Shown in pieces: positions 42,913-51,751 of a stretch of DNA of 64,000 nt. The position numbers and the translations under genes were made by a program. Numbering within the stretch: position 1 is the stretch's first letter; each line of letters opens with the position of its first letter. Source of the stretch: Pelomonas sp937871895 (GTDB lineage: Bacteria > Pseudomonadota > Gammaproteobacteria > Burkholderiales > Burkholderiaceae_C). Location of the stretch: NCBI RefSeq assembly GCF_046348265.1, contig NZ_JAXMEO010000010.1. One strand, written 5' to 3'. The notes under the pieces were generated by a model. The model saw only the letters and a list, made by a program, of their open reading frames with translations. It had not been told where the DNA came from and made no database searches.

Positions 42913-43361
42913 AGAAGTCAGTTGCATTCTCAGCCGAGCTGGAAGCCCGGGTGGCCGCCTTTGGCCAGCGCATCGCCCGTCATCTTGACGACAGCAGCCA
43001 GGCCCTCCCCCACGACGTGAGCGAACGCCTGCGCTTTGCCCGTGAGCAGGCGCTTGCCCGCGCCCGCGCTGCCCGTTTGGCCCAGGTGGCCACCCCGGCG
43101 TGGAGCCCGGTTGCTGCGGGGGGGCATGCCCTGGCGCTGCAAGGCGGCCCGGCCGATGGTGGCGGGCGCTTTGCCAAGTGGCTGTCGGCCCTGCCGCTGG
43201 CGCTGCTGGTCGTCGGCTTCCTGATGGCCCAGGAAGGCCTGCATCACCAGGAGATCGAAGCGGCGGCCGATGTAGACACCGCCCTGCTGAGCGACACCGT
43301 GCCGCCCGAGGCCTACAGCGATCCTGGCTTCGCGGAGTTCCTCCGAGATGAGAAAGAATGA
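42909..43361 (+). CDS. DUF3619 family protein with one membrane helix
   Basis: 150 residues, ATG overlapping the sigma-factor stop. The cytoplasmic N-terminal half is rich in Ala/Arg (SERLRFAREQALARARAARLAQV), a single membrane helix LPLALLVVGFLMAQ lies at about residue 97-110, and the acidic C-terminal part ends PGFAEFLRDEKE. This topology and its place directly after a sigma factor suggest an anti-sigma-like role, but the family function is not established as far as I know. It overlaps the next gene by 14 bases. Confidence 0.75.
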   Translation: MKKSVAFSAELEARVAAFGQRIARHLDDSSQALPHDVSERLRFAREQALARARAARLAQVATPAWSPVAAGGHALALQGGPADGGGRFAKWLSALPLALLVVGFLMAQEGLHHQEIEAAADVDTALLSDTVPPEAYSDPGFAEFLRDEKE

Positions 43362-44187
43362 GCGGATGCCTTTGACGCACCGCAGCCTGCGACTTCTGAC
43401 GTTGGCGACTTCCCTGGCGGGGGTCGCCTTCGTCGTTTCTGCGCAGGTTCCAGACGCTGCCTCGGCGCCAAGCACTGAGGCCACCTCGACCACAACGTCA
43501 CCGGCGCCGGCCCCGCTCCCGATTGCGACCACGCCTGTGCCCAAGGTGTCGCCCTTGGCGCTCACTCCGACTTGGGCGGAACTCAATGCACCGCAGCGCA
43601 GCCTGCTTGCCCAACTCGACCTGGAGTCCGAGTGGGACCGCCTGCCGTCTGAGCGGCGGCGCAAGTGGCTGACCATCGCCAACCGCTTCCCGGCGCTGCC
43701 GGCCGAGCAGCAACTGCGCATTCAGGAGCGTGTGCGCGCTTGGATCAAGCTCGACACGCAGGAGCGCCAGCGCGCCCGCGCAGCCTTCCAGGCGGCGATC
43801 CAACTGGATGCCGAGGAGCGGCGCAGCAAATGGGAGGCCTACCAGGCCTTGCCGGCCGAGAAGCGGTCAGAGCTGGCCGACAAAGCCGCAAAGAAACTGG
43901 CGCAGGCCGCCATCACCCCGGCCCCCAGCCCGAAGGGACCGCTCGCCGCCGTGCCCAAGTCCAACGTGGTCCCGGGGCCGGCCCGCGTCACCGCAGCGCT
44001 GGCCGTGGCGCCGACACTCTTCCAGGCCAAGCCAGGCGCGAGCACGGTGCTGATGACCCGGCCCATCGCGCCCCCCAGCCACCAGTCGGCAGGTCAGTCC
44101 AAGGTGATTGCCGACCCTGCCCTGGTGGACCCCAAGACCCTGCTGCCGAAGTCGCTGCAAGCTGCTGGGTCGGTTTCCTCGAAATGA
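43348..44187 (+). CDS. DUF3106 domain protein, secreted
   Basis: 279 residues. The start at 43348 overlaps DUF3619; an alternative ATG at 43366 (MPLTHRSLRLL) would remove the overlap. A signal peptide ends near VVSAQ, and a Pro/Thr/Ser/Ala linker follows to about residue 70. The DUF3106 core holds repeated short motifs of type LPxExRxKW and LPAEQQLRIQERVRAW (about 80-175). The C-terminus is Pro/Ala rich. Probably periplasmic, function unknown. It is translationally coupled to the RDD gene (ATGA). Confidence 0.75.
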   Translation: MRKNERMPLTHRSLRLLTLATSLAGVAFVVSAQVPDAASAPSTEATSTTTSPAPAPLPIATTPVPKVSPLALTPTWAELNAPQRSLLAQLDLESEWDRLPSERRRKWLTIANRFPALPAEQQLRIQERVRAWIKLDTQERQRARAAFQAAIQLDAEERRSKWEAYQALPAEKRSELADKAAKKLAQAAITPAPSPKGPLAAVPKSNVVPGPARVTAALAVAPTLFQAKPGASTVLMTRPIAPPSHQSAGQSKVIADPALVDPKTLLPKSLQAAGSVSSK

Positions 44188-44693
44188 CCGCTCCGGCCGT
44201 TGACGCGTTGCCGCCGGCGATGCTGCGCCGGCTTGCCGCCTTTTTGTACGAAGGCGTGCTGCTGTTCGGCGTGGTGTTCTTCGCCGGCTATCTGTTCTCG
44301 GTCAGCACCTCGCAGCATCATGCGCTGCAAGGTCGGCATACGCTGGGTGCCTTCCTGTTCGTGGTGATCGGGATCTACTTCGTGTGGTTCTGGTCGCGCA
44401 GCGGGCAAACGCTGGCGCTCAAGACCTGGCATCTGCGCGTGGTCACGCTGGACGGACAGCCCGTCGGGCAGTGGCGTGCGCTGCTGCGCTACCTGCTGGC
44501 CTGGCTGTGGTTCCTGCCCGCGCTGGTCAGCGCCTGGGCGATGGAGATCCACTCGGGTGGCGCGCTCAGCGCCATCGTGCTGGGTGGCATGGTGGCCTAT
44601 GCGATGCTGGCGAAATTGCACCCCCAGCAGCTCCTGCTGCACGAGGCCCTGAGCGGCACCCGTGTCGTGAACCAATACCCCAACTCGCAATGA
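44184..44693 (+). CDS. RDD family membrane protein
   Basis: 169 residues with the RDD pattern: an early Arg in MLRRLAAFLYEG, three to four membrane helices (VLLFGVVFFAGYLF, LGAFLFVVIGIYFVWF, LLRYLLAWLWFLPAL, AIVLGGMVAYAML) and the conserved GQTLALKTWHLRV. The family has been linked to transport or small-molecule traffic, but function here is unknown. It overlaps DUF3106 and dgkA by ATGA on both sides. Confidence 0.85.
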   Translation: MTAPAVDALPPAMLRRLAAFLYEGVLLFGVVFFAGYLFSVSTSQHHALQGRHTLGAFLFVVIGIYFVWFWSRSGQTLALKTWHLRVVTLDGQPVGQWRALLRYLLAWLWFLPALVSAWAMEIHSGGALSAIVLGGMVAYAMLAKLHPQQLLLHEALSGTRVVNQYPNSQ

Positions 44694-45076
44694 GCGCCGA
44701 CACCAACCCGCACAAGGGCCGCACCGGCCTGGACCGCATCATCCATGCCGCTGGCTACTCCTGGTCGGGGCTCAAGGCCGCCTACCTGGGCGAGAGCGCC
44801 TTCCGGCAGGAGGTGTGGCTGTGTGTGGTGGCCACGCCGCTGGCCTTCTGGCTGGGGCGGGGCTGGGTGCAGATCAGCCTGCTGCTGGGCTCGCTGGTGG
44901 CGGTGCTGGTGGTCGAGTTGCTCAATTCGGCCGTCGAGGCCGTGGTGGACCGCGTGTCCTTCGAGCTACATGACCTGTCAAAGCGCGCCAAGGACATCGC
45001 CTCGGCGGCCGTGCTGCTGTCGCTGCTGTTTGCAGCGGGCGTTTGGGGTGCCGCCGCCTGGCAGCACCTCACCTGA
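44690..45076 (+). CDS. dgkA: Diacylglycerol kinase (DgkA type)
   Basis: 128-residue trimeric inner-membrane kinase that phosphorylates diacylglycerol for phospholipid recycling. The catalytic core ELLNSAVEAVVDRVS (about 77-91) and the following KRAKDIASAAV are intact, with three membrane helices. It starts in the RDD stop (ATGA) and ends 9 bases before the convergent glnB stop, leaving no room for a terminator. Confidence 0.95.
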   Translation: MSADTNPHKGRTGLDRIIHAAGYSWSGLKAAYLGESAFRQEVWLCVVATPLAFWLGRGWVQISLLLGSLVAVLVVELLNSAVEAVVDRVSFELHDLSKRAKDIASAAVLLSLLFAAGVWGAAAWQHLT

Positions 45077-45085
45077 CGTCGACGG

Positions 45086-45424
45086 TCAAACCGCCGCTTC
45101 GTCCGTCTCGCCGGTGCGGATGCGCACCACCTGCTCGACGGGCATGACGAAGATCTTGCCGTCGCCGATCTTGCCGGTCTTGGCGGCGCGCAGGATGGCG
45201 TCGATGCAGCGCTCGACGTCCTCGCCCTTCACCACCACTTCCACCTTCACCTTGGGCAGAAAGTCGACCACGTACTCAGCGCCACGGTAGAGCTCGGTGT
45301 GGCCCTTCTGGCGGCCAAAGCCCTTGACCTCGGTGACTGTGAGGCCCGACACGCCCATCTCGGCCAGGGCCTCGCGCACTTCATCGAGCTTGAATGGTTT
45401 GATGATGGCAACGATCTGCTTCAT
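45086..45424 (-). CDS. glnB: Nitrogen regulatory protein P-II
   Basis: 112 residues. Trimeric PII signal protein sensing 2-oxoglutarate and ATP/ADP. The T-loop with the uridylylation Tyr reads TELYRGAEYVVDFLPK (Tyr51), and the B- and C-loop signatures (KTGKIGDGKIFV, VVRIRTGE) are present. No amtB follows, so I prefer GlnB to GlnK. It lies 35 bases after nadE on the same strand; a nadE-glnB link through glutamine use is common in this lineage (recalled). Confidence 0.95.
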   Translation of the reverse strand: MKQIVAIIKPFKLDEVREALAEMGVSGLTVTEVKGFGRQKGHTELYRGAEYVVDFLPKVKVEVVVKGEDVERCIDAILRAAKTGKIGDGKIFVMPVEQVVRIRTGETDEAAV

Positions 45425-45459
45425 GCGTTTGTCTCCGGGTGAGTTGTCGGGGGAGTTTA

Positions 45460-47124
45460 TTAGGCGCGGAACTTGGACGTGATCGGGTAACGCCAGTCCC
45501 GACCAAAACCACGATGCGTCAGGCGCACGCCGACCGGCGCCTGGCGGCGTTTGTACTCGTTGATCTTGATGAGCCGTGTGACGCGCTCGACGTCGGTCGG
45601 CGCAAAGCCCGCCGCCACGATCTCGGCGATGGACTGGTCCTGCTCCATGTAGCGCGCCAGGATGGCGTCCAGCACCTCGTAGGGCGGCAGGCTGTCCTGG
45701 TCCTTCTGGTCGGGCCGCAGCTCGGCCGAGGGCGGCCGCGTGATGATGCGCTCGGGGATGATTTCAGCGCCCTGCTGATTGCGCCAGGTGGCGAGGCGGT
45801 AGACCAGAGTCTTGGCCACGTCCTTGATGACGGCAAAGCCGCCGGCCATGTCGCCGTAGAGCGTGCAGTAGCCGGTCGCCATCTCGCTCTTGTTGCCGGT
45901 GGTCAGCACGATGCTGCCGAACTTGTTCGACAAGGCCATCAGCAGCGTGCCGCGGATGCGTGCCTGGATGTTCTCCTCGGCCGCATCGAGGGGCAGGCCC
46001 TTGAACTCCTCGGCCAGCGTGGCGTTGAAGGCATCGAACATCGGCACGATGGACATCTCGTCATAGCGCACGCCCAGGCGCGCCGCCATGTCGCGCGCGT
46101 CGATCCAGGAAATATCGGCCGTGTAGGGCGAGGGCATCATCACCGCGCGCACCTTGTCCGCCCCCAGCGCGTCCACCGCAATCGCCAGCACCAGGGCCGA
46201 GTCGATGCCGCCCGAGAGGCCGATGATCGCGCCAGGGAAGTCGTTCTTGCCCAAGTAATCGCGCACGCCGATCACCAGCGCACCCCAAGCCTGGGCCTCG
46301 AACGCGGGCAGCGCCTGCACCTCGCCCCACAGGCCGGTGGCACTCACCTCCAGCACCGCCAGCGCCTCTTCAAACATCGGCGCCCGCGCGGCCAGGCTGC
46401 CGTCGGCCTGCAGCGCGAAGGAGGCGCCGTCAAACACCATCTCGTCCTGCCCGCCCACGAGGTGTGCGTAGAGCAGCGGCAAGCCCACGGCGCGCGCGCG
46501 CTCGGCCATGCGCGCCTCGCGCTCCTCGACCTTGCCGAGGTGGAAGGGCGACGCGTTCAGCACGCACAGCACCTCGGCCCCAGCCGCCTTGGCGGCAGCG
46601 GCGGGCTCGTCAAACCAGGCGTCCTCGCAGATCAGCAAGCCCAGGCGCACGCCGCCCACCTCGATGACCAAAGGCGCCAGGCCGGCGTCACGGCCCGAGG
46701 CGAAATAGCGCCGCTCGTCAAACACCTGGTAATTGGGCAGCTCACGCTTGGCATAGCGCCCCACGACGCGGCCACCATTTAGCACCGAGGCCACGTTCAG
46801 GCAGCCGGGCACCGACCAACTCCGCTCACGCGCGCCCTGCCCCAGCGCCACCGGGTGGCCCACCACCACGTGCAGGCCGGCACAGTCCGCCAGCGCGGCG
46901 GCAATGCGCTGCAGCTCGGTGTCACAGGCAGCCAGGAAGGCGGGGCGCAGCAGCAGGTCCTCGGGCGGGTAGCCACACAGGCTGAGCTCGGGCGTCAGCA
47001 CGCATTGGGCCCCCAGCGCATGGGCCCTTCGCGCCTCGGTGATGATGCGGTCCGCATTGCCCGACAGGTCGCCCACGGTGACATTGAGCTGGGCAAGGGC
47101 AACTTTCACGGACGGCGCAGGCAT
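45460..47124 (-). CDS. nadE: NAD+ synthase, glutamine-hydrolysing
   Basis: 554 residues from the ATG at 47124 (MPAPSVKVALAQLN). The N-terminal nitrilase-like glutaminase (about 1-260) has Glu in LTPELSLCGYPPEDL, Lys in AKRELPNYQVFDE and nucleophile Cys in GLLICEDAWF; it feeds ammonia to the C-terminal ATP-dependent synthetase with P-loop GLSGGIDSALV (about 295). It makes NAD+ from nicotinate adenine dinucleotide. The start codon shares two bases with the divergent downstream gene (CATG at 47122-47125). Confidence 0.96.
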   Translation of the reverse strand: MPAPSVKVALAQLNVTVGDLSGNADRIITEARRAHALGAQCVLTPELSLCGYPPEDLLLRPAFLAACDTELQRIAAALADCAGLHVVVGHPVALGQGARERSWSVPGCLNVASVLNGGRVVGRYAKRELPNYQVFDERRYFASGRDAGLAPLVIEVGGVRLGLLICEDAWFDEPAAAAKAAGAEVLCVLNASPFHLGKVEEREARMAERARAVGLPLLYAHLVGGQDEMVFDGASFALQADGSLAARAPMFEEALAVLEVSATGLWGEVQALPAFEAQAWGALVIGVRDYLGKNDFPGAIIGLSGGIDSALVLAIAVDALGADKVRAVMMPSPYTADISWIDARDMAARLGVRYDEMSIVPMFDAFNATLAEEFKGLPLDAAEENIQARIRGTLLMALSNKFGSIVLTTGNKSEMATGYCTLYGDMAGGFAVIKDVAKTLVYRLATWRNQQGAEIIPERIITRPPSAELRPDQKDQDSLPPYEVLDAILARYMEQDQSIAEIVAAGFAPTDVERVTRLIKINEYKRRQAPVGVRLTHRGFGRDWRYPITSKFRA

Positions 47125-48310
47125 GGAATCGAGTACGGACGCGGGGGCCAGGGATGTTATCCGTGTGGACGAAGACCCGGCCGCGCTGCCGGCTGAGGCC
47201 TGGAATACGCTGCTCGCCGCCCAGGCCCGCCCCACGCCCTTCATGCGCCTGGAATACCTGCTCGCACTGCACACCTCAGGCAGCGCCACGGCGGACACGG
47301 GCTGGGCGCCGCGCTTTGTCTCACTCTGGCGCGAGGGTGAATTGCTCGCCGCCTGCCCGGCCTATCTGAAGTCGCATTCCTACGGCGAGTACGTGTTCGA
47401 CTGGGCCTGGGCTGAGGCCTATCACCGGCACGGCCTCAGCTACTACCCCAAGCTGCTGGTGGCGGTGCCCTTCACGCCGGTGCCGGGCAGCCGCCTGCTG
47501 GCGCGTGACGATGCGGCGCGCGCGCGCCTGGCACTGGCTCTGCGAGAGCTGGCCACCGACACCTCGTCCCTGCACGTGCTGCTGGGCGATGCCGCCGACC
47601 AGGCCGCCCTCGCCGCCGCCGGTTGCCTGGCCCGGCAGGGTGTGCAGTTCCACTGGACACAAGACGGCGACGACCCTGCGCCCGACTTCAGCGCCCTGCT
47701 CGCCCGCCTGCAGCGCGACAAGCGCAAGAAGATCCAGCAAGAGCAGCGCCGCGTGAGCGAGGCCGGCATCGGCTTCACGGCCCTGCAGGGCCCGGCCATC
47801 ACGCCCGAGGACTGGGACTTCTTCTACCGCTGCTACCAGCTCACCTACCGCGCCCACCACTCACGGCCCTACCTGACGCGCGATTTCTTTGCTCGCATGG
47901 CGGCCGAGATGCCCGAGCACTGGTTGCTCTTCGTGGCCTGGCGCGGGCATGAGCGCGTCGCCGCCTCGCTGATCGCGCTCGACCCCGCGCGGCGCGCCGC
48001 CTTCGGGCGCTATTGGGGCGCCGTCGAACAGATCCCCTGCCTGCACTTCGACGCCTGCTACTACCAGCCACTGGCCTGGTGCATCGCCCAGGGCTACACG
48101 CGCTTCGAGGGCGGCGCCCAGGGCGAGCACAAGATGGCGCGCGGCCTGTTGCCCACGCCAACCGCGTCCAGCCACTGGCTGGCCCACCCCGAGTTCAATG
48201 CCGCCGTGGCGGACTTCCTGACTCGTGAGGGCGTGGCGATGGAGGGCTACCTGGACGAGCTTGCGGAGCACTCTCCGTTCAAGCCCAAACAACCCCCGCC
48301 GCCGTCCTGA
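47123..48310 (+). CDS. GNAT/FemX-like peptidoglycan-associated acyltransferase family protein (DUF482 type)
   Basis: 395 residues from the ATG at 47123; a start slightly later (GTG at 47164) is possible because the ATG overlaps the divergent nadE start. Family features: FMRLEYLLALHTSGS, ACPAYLKSHSYGEYVFDWAWAEAY, the basic LQRDKRKKIQQEQRRV, and FEGGAQGEHKMARGLLP near the end. This is the double-GNAT family once labelled peptidogalycan biosynthesis/recognition protein. Substrate unknown. Confidence 0.88.
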   Translation: MESSTDAGARDVIRVDEDPAALPAEAWNTLLAAQARPTPFMRLEYLLALHTSGSATADTGWAPRFVSLWREGELLAACPAYLKSHSYGEYVFDWAWAEAYHRHGLSYYPKLLVAVPFTPVPGSRLLARDDAARARLALALRELATDTSSLHVLLGDAADQAALAAAGCLARQGVQFHWTQDGDDPAPDFSALLARLQRDKRKKIQQEQRRVSEAGIGFTALQGPAITPEDWDFFYRCYQLTYRAHHSRPYLTRDFFARMAAEMPEHWLLFVAWRGHERVAASLIALDPARRAAFGRYWGAVEQIPCLHFDACYYQPLAWCIAQGYTRFEGGAQGEHKMARGLLPTPTASSHWLAHPEFNAAVADFLTREGVAMEGYLDELAEHSPFKPKQPPPPS

Positions 48311-48614
48311 GCGTCCGCGGGCTTCGCCGCACAGCAGGGCCGTGTTTGCCTTGGAGCGAAGACAGGGTGAGAAGGCGTAACAAGCTCAAGCTAAACAAAA
48401 CGGGATGGCTTGCGCAACGCTGCCCAGCCCGCCTGGTAACTCCTTGATCCTGCGCCATGGGAGCGCTGTCCCGCGCCGCTCGACGCGGCACGCTGGAGGC
48501 GGTGCGCGTCGCGCGCGCTTTTGATTCAATCCGCCCGCTTGGCCGCGCATGCGGCTGGGCGGCTGTGCCTCGCATCGAGCCGCGGGCAGCCACAACACAC
48601 AGGGAAGCGACGCC
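48311..48614. other. Intergenic region of about 300 bases, no gene seen
   Basis: Lies between the GNAT-like gene and the FN3 protein gene. Open frames here are shadows without ribosome-binding sites. It must hold the promoter of the FN3 gene, but no -10/-35 pair is convincing. AGGGAAG 8 bases before the FN3 ATG is the likely ribosome-binding site. Confidence 0.5.
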
Positions 48615-51600
48615 ATGAACAACCCGCAAAGAAGGTCTGCCACCGCCACCACGGCCCGCTCGACGTGGCCCGCCTGGTGGCTTGCCGTTGCCGTTGCCGT
48701 GGCGGCAGTGGGGGCCTTGAGCTTGCCGGCCCGCGCCCAGAACACCTCCCCCAGCGTTGCGGACCTCACGCCGCCCACGGCCCCTACGGGCCTGAGCTTG
48801 ACGCGTGCCACGCCCACCCAGTTGAGCTTTCGGTGGACGGCCAGCACCGACAACGTGGGTGTTGTGCGCTACCAGGTCTTCCGAGGCACCGTCCAGGTCG
48901 GCGAGCCCACTGGCACCAGCTTCACCCTCGGCGACCTGAAGCCGTCGACGAGCTACACCATCACCGTCCGCGCGCTTGACGCGGCCAAGAACAAGTCGGC
49001 CGCCAGTGCACCCCTGGTCGCCACGACCACACACACCACCGACCTCGCGCCCCCCACCGTGCCGGGCGGCCTCAAGCTCGACCGCGCCACCGCCACCAGC
49101 CTGGCCATCAGCTGGACGGCCAGCACCGACAACGTCGGCGTCACCGGCTACCAGGTCTTCAACAGCGGCGGCTGGGTGGCCACCGTCACCAGCCCGAAGT
49201 ACCAGATGACCGGCCTCACCGCCGGCAAGGCCTATGCGCTCAGTGTGCGGGCCATGGATGCAGTGGGCAATGTCTCAGCCAGCAGCGCCACGCTCTCGGC
49301 CAGCACCCTGCCCCCCGGCCCCGTGGCGGTGACCTTGCCGATCAATGAACAACCCTTCGGCGAGCTGCAGCTCGTCGACGAGATCGACACCGCCGCCGTC
49401 GCCCCGAGCCAGCAGATCCCCGCCGACGCCAGCAGCGTCCAGGCCGTGCTCGGCCGCAGCGCCCGCACCGCCGCGCCCGGCGACAGCGCGCGCTTTCTGA
49501 CCTACCGGATCGGCGCCGGCAAGGGCCTGGTCGCCAAGCAGGCCTATGTGCTCGACATCGAATACCCCGACGACGTGGCGCGCGCCATCTTCGTGGCCAA
49601 CCGGGGCGCCGACTTCGTGCGCGGCTTCGCCACAGGCACCGCCATCGGCGACGTGCGCCGCACCTACACCACCTCCACGCTCGAATCCCTGGCCTACCCG
49701 CAGACTGGCGCCTGGAAGAACTACCGCAGCCTCTTCTACCTGCACGAGCGCTTCTCGCCGCTGATTGCCCAGCGCAATGCCGAGTGCGCCAGCCGCAGCC
49801 TGCTGCCGGCCGACGGCTTTGACGTCACCGTCTTCCAGGCCAGCCAGCTCAACGACCCGCGCTCCAACGGCCTGGCCATCGGCAAGATCCGGCTCTACAA
49901 GGTGGTCAACGCCGCCAGCCTGCCCGCCGCCATCAACTACCCCGCCTCGCTGGCCCGGCGCCATGTCTATTGGCGTGAGGAGATGGCCGACGAGGCCGTG
50001 ATGGGCAGCACGGCCGCCAAACGCGCCGTGGCCAACCCCATCGACTGGTTCGCTTTCAAGATGGACCTGGGCCTGGCCCTCGGGTTCAACACCGTCGGCA
50101 AGGACATGCTGGAGTGGGGCTTCAACCAGGGCTTTGACTCCAAGGACCCCGTCTGGATGTACAACGCCCAGGGCCTGATGAGCGACATCTGGAGCCAGAT
50201 CGTGGCCCAGGCAGCGCAGCGCAATCTGCAGCTCATGCCTTACCTCGAATACGGCGGCAGCCTCGGCGCCAACTGCTCCCCCGGCCAGCCCTGCGACAAG
50301 AGCGCGGGCAATTACAAGAGCCTCGGCTATCAGCGCCGCACCGAGAAGCTCTTCCAGGGCATCTATGCCGGCAATGGCGAGGCGGCCAAGAACGCCTACA
50401 CCGACGTCTGGTGGACCGAGGACAAGTCCGCCGACCTGACCGACCCCGACACGCTGACCGACATGCAGCGCATCGCCGACCGCCTGCTCACCCGCTTCAA
50501 GGGCCAGGCCAGCTTCACCGGCGTGTGGCTGCGCATGCGCCAGACCAAGCTGCCCATGAGCTTCTCGGCCGCCACGGTCGCGCGCTACAACAACGACAAC
50601 CCGGCCAGCCCACGCACCATCACCCAGTTGCGCAACGACGAGTCCTCACGGGCGGCCTACTACGCGTGGTGGTATGGCAAGCGCCGTGCCTTCCTGGTCG
50701 CCCTGCGCGACTACATCCGCACCCAGATGGGCGACCCCAGCCTGCAGGTCCACTTCAGCGCCTACGCTGACGAACCCGTGCCGCGCGCCTTCAACCCCAA
50801 CCCCACCGAGACCAGCAACCCGCTCAACCTCGTCAGTGATGACCCCGCCTGGTGGAGCGCCTATGCGAACGGCCTCTCAAGCAGCGGCGACAACGGCTGG
50901 TTCAAGTGGCAATGGAGCGCCAAAACGCCCGCCGCCAGCCTGAGTGACCGGGTGCACCGCAACGGCCTCACGCTCTTCAAGCGCCCCTACAACAACTGGT
51001 CCACCAACTGGCCCGAATTCGGCCACAGCACGCCGCCGGCCGACCCGGCCCGCTACCAGGCGGACGAAGGCGTCGCCATGACCATGCAGTTTGGCAATGC
51101 GCTCTACACCGTGGACGACGCCGCCCTGCTGGCTGAGTACGCCAATGCCGCGGGCGCCAGCCTCGTGCACCACTACCCGCTGAACGAGGACGACGGCATG
51201 GCTTTCGAGAGCAACTGCTCCTCGCACCGGCCGGCCAACACTTCCGATGCCTTCAATTCCAAGTTTGGCTACCTCTCGGTCGCGGTTGAGCGCAACGGCC
51301 CCTACAGCGTCATCGCCGAGGCGCGCGCGCTGGCCAATGGCAACCCGGTCAACATCGGCTACCTGGAGGCCTCCAGCATGAGCCGGGGCTTCCCGGCCTA
51401 TGTACGGCGGTTCAATCAGGCCCTGCTCTCGCTGCCCGCGCTGCTGCTGAGCACGGCCACCGGGATGGCGGACAACGCCGAAGTCGTCGTGCGCAAGACG
51501 GCCGCCACGGTCAATGGCACCTACTACGCCGTCATCAACCCCACCCTGCGCGACAAGGCTCAGGTCACTGTCACCTTCCCGGCATCCAAGGTCACCGACC

Positions 51601-51683
51601 TGCTGACCCAGACCACCCATGCGGTCAACGCCCTGCGCATGGACCTCTACCCCGGCGAGGTGCGTACCTTCCTCGTGCCCTGA
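48615..51683 (+). CDS. Large secreted protein with two fibronectin type III domains and an unassigned catalytic-like region
   Basis: 1022 residues from the ATG at 48615. A long signal sequence with WWLAVAVAVAAVGAL ends at PARAQ. Two FN3 domains (about 50-135 and 145-235) share the near-repeat SWTASTDNVGV and YQVF. Residues about 250-430 form a beta-rich segment. From about 450 to 850 the W- and Y-rich text (RRHVYWREEMADE, LGFNTVGKDMLEWGF, MPYLEYGGSLG, YYAWWYGKRRAFL, HFSAYADEPVP) resembles a TIM-barrel glycosidase, and the C-terminus a beta-sandwich. A secreted polysaccharide-active enzyme is my inference; I do not recognise a named family. Confidence 0.75.
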   Translation: MNNPQRRSATATTARSTWPAWWLAVAVAVAAVGALSLPARAQNTSPSVADLTPPTAPTGLSLTRATPTQLSFRWTASTDNVGVVRYQVFRGTVQVGEPTGTSFTLGDLKPSTSYTITVRALDAAKNKSAASAPLVATTTHTTDLAPPTVPGGLKLDRATATSLAISWTASTDNVGVTGYQVFNSGGWVATVTSPKYQMTGLTAGKAYALSVRAMDAVGNVSASSATLSASTLPPGPVAVTLPINEQPFGELQLVDEIDTAAVAPSQQIPADASSVQAVLGRSARTAAPGDSARFLTYRIGAGKGLVAKQAYVLDIEYPDDVARAIFVANRGADFVRGFATGTAIGDVRRTYTTSTLESLAYPQTGAWKNYRSLFYLHERFSPLIAQRNAECASRSLLPADGFDVTVFQASQLNDPRSNGLAIGKIRLYKVVNAASLPAAINYPASLARRHVYWREEMADEAVMGSTAAKRAVANPIDWFAFKMDLGLALGFNTVGKDMLEWGFNQGFDSKDPVWMYNAQGLMSDIWSQIVAQAAQRNLQLMPYLEYGGSLGANCSPGQPCDKSAGNYKSLGYQRRTEKLFQGIYAGNGEAAKNAYTDVWWTEDKSADLTDPDTLTDMQRIADRLLTRFKGQASFTGVWLRMRQTKLPMSFSAATVARYNNDNPASPRTITQLRNDESSRAAYYAWWYGKRRAFLVALRDYIRTQMGDPSLQVHFSAYADEPVPRAFNPNPTETSNPLNLVSDDPAWWSAYANGLSSSGDNGWFKWQWSAKTPAASLSDRVHRNGLTLFKRPYNNWSTNWPEFGHSTPPADPARYQADEGVAMTMQFGNALYTVDDAALLAEYANAAGASLVHHYPLNEDDGMAFESNCSSHRPANTSDAFNSKFGYLSVAVERNGPYSVIAEARALANGNPVNIGYLEASSMSRGFPAYVRRFNQALLSLPALLLSTATGMADNAEVVVRKTAATVNGTYYAVINPTLRDKAQVTVTFPASKVTDLLTQTTHAVNALRMDLYPGEVRTFLVP

Positions 51684-51698
51684 GAGGCGCTCAAAGCA

Positions 51699-51727
51699 AA
51701 AGGCCCCGCTCAACCGGCGGGGCCTTT
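51699..51727. terminator. Bidirectional terminator between the FN3 gene and ppa
   Basis: Perfect 11-bp stem AAAGGCCCCGC (51699-51709) / GCGGGGCCTTT (51717-51727) with a 7-nt loop. The A/T ends of the stem give T residues in both directions, and convergent genes flank it. Confidence 0.8.
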
Positions 51728-51751
51728 GTCATCGCGCGCGGCGGTCAGGCT

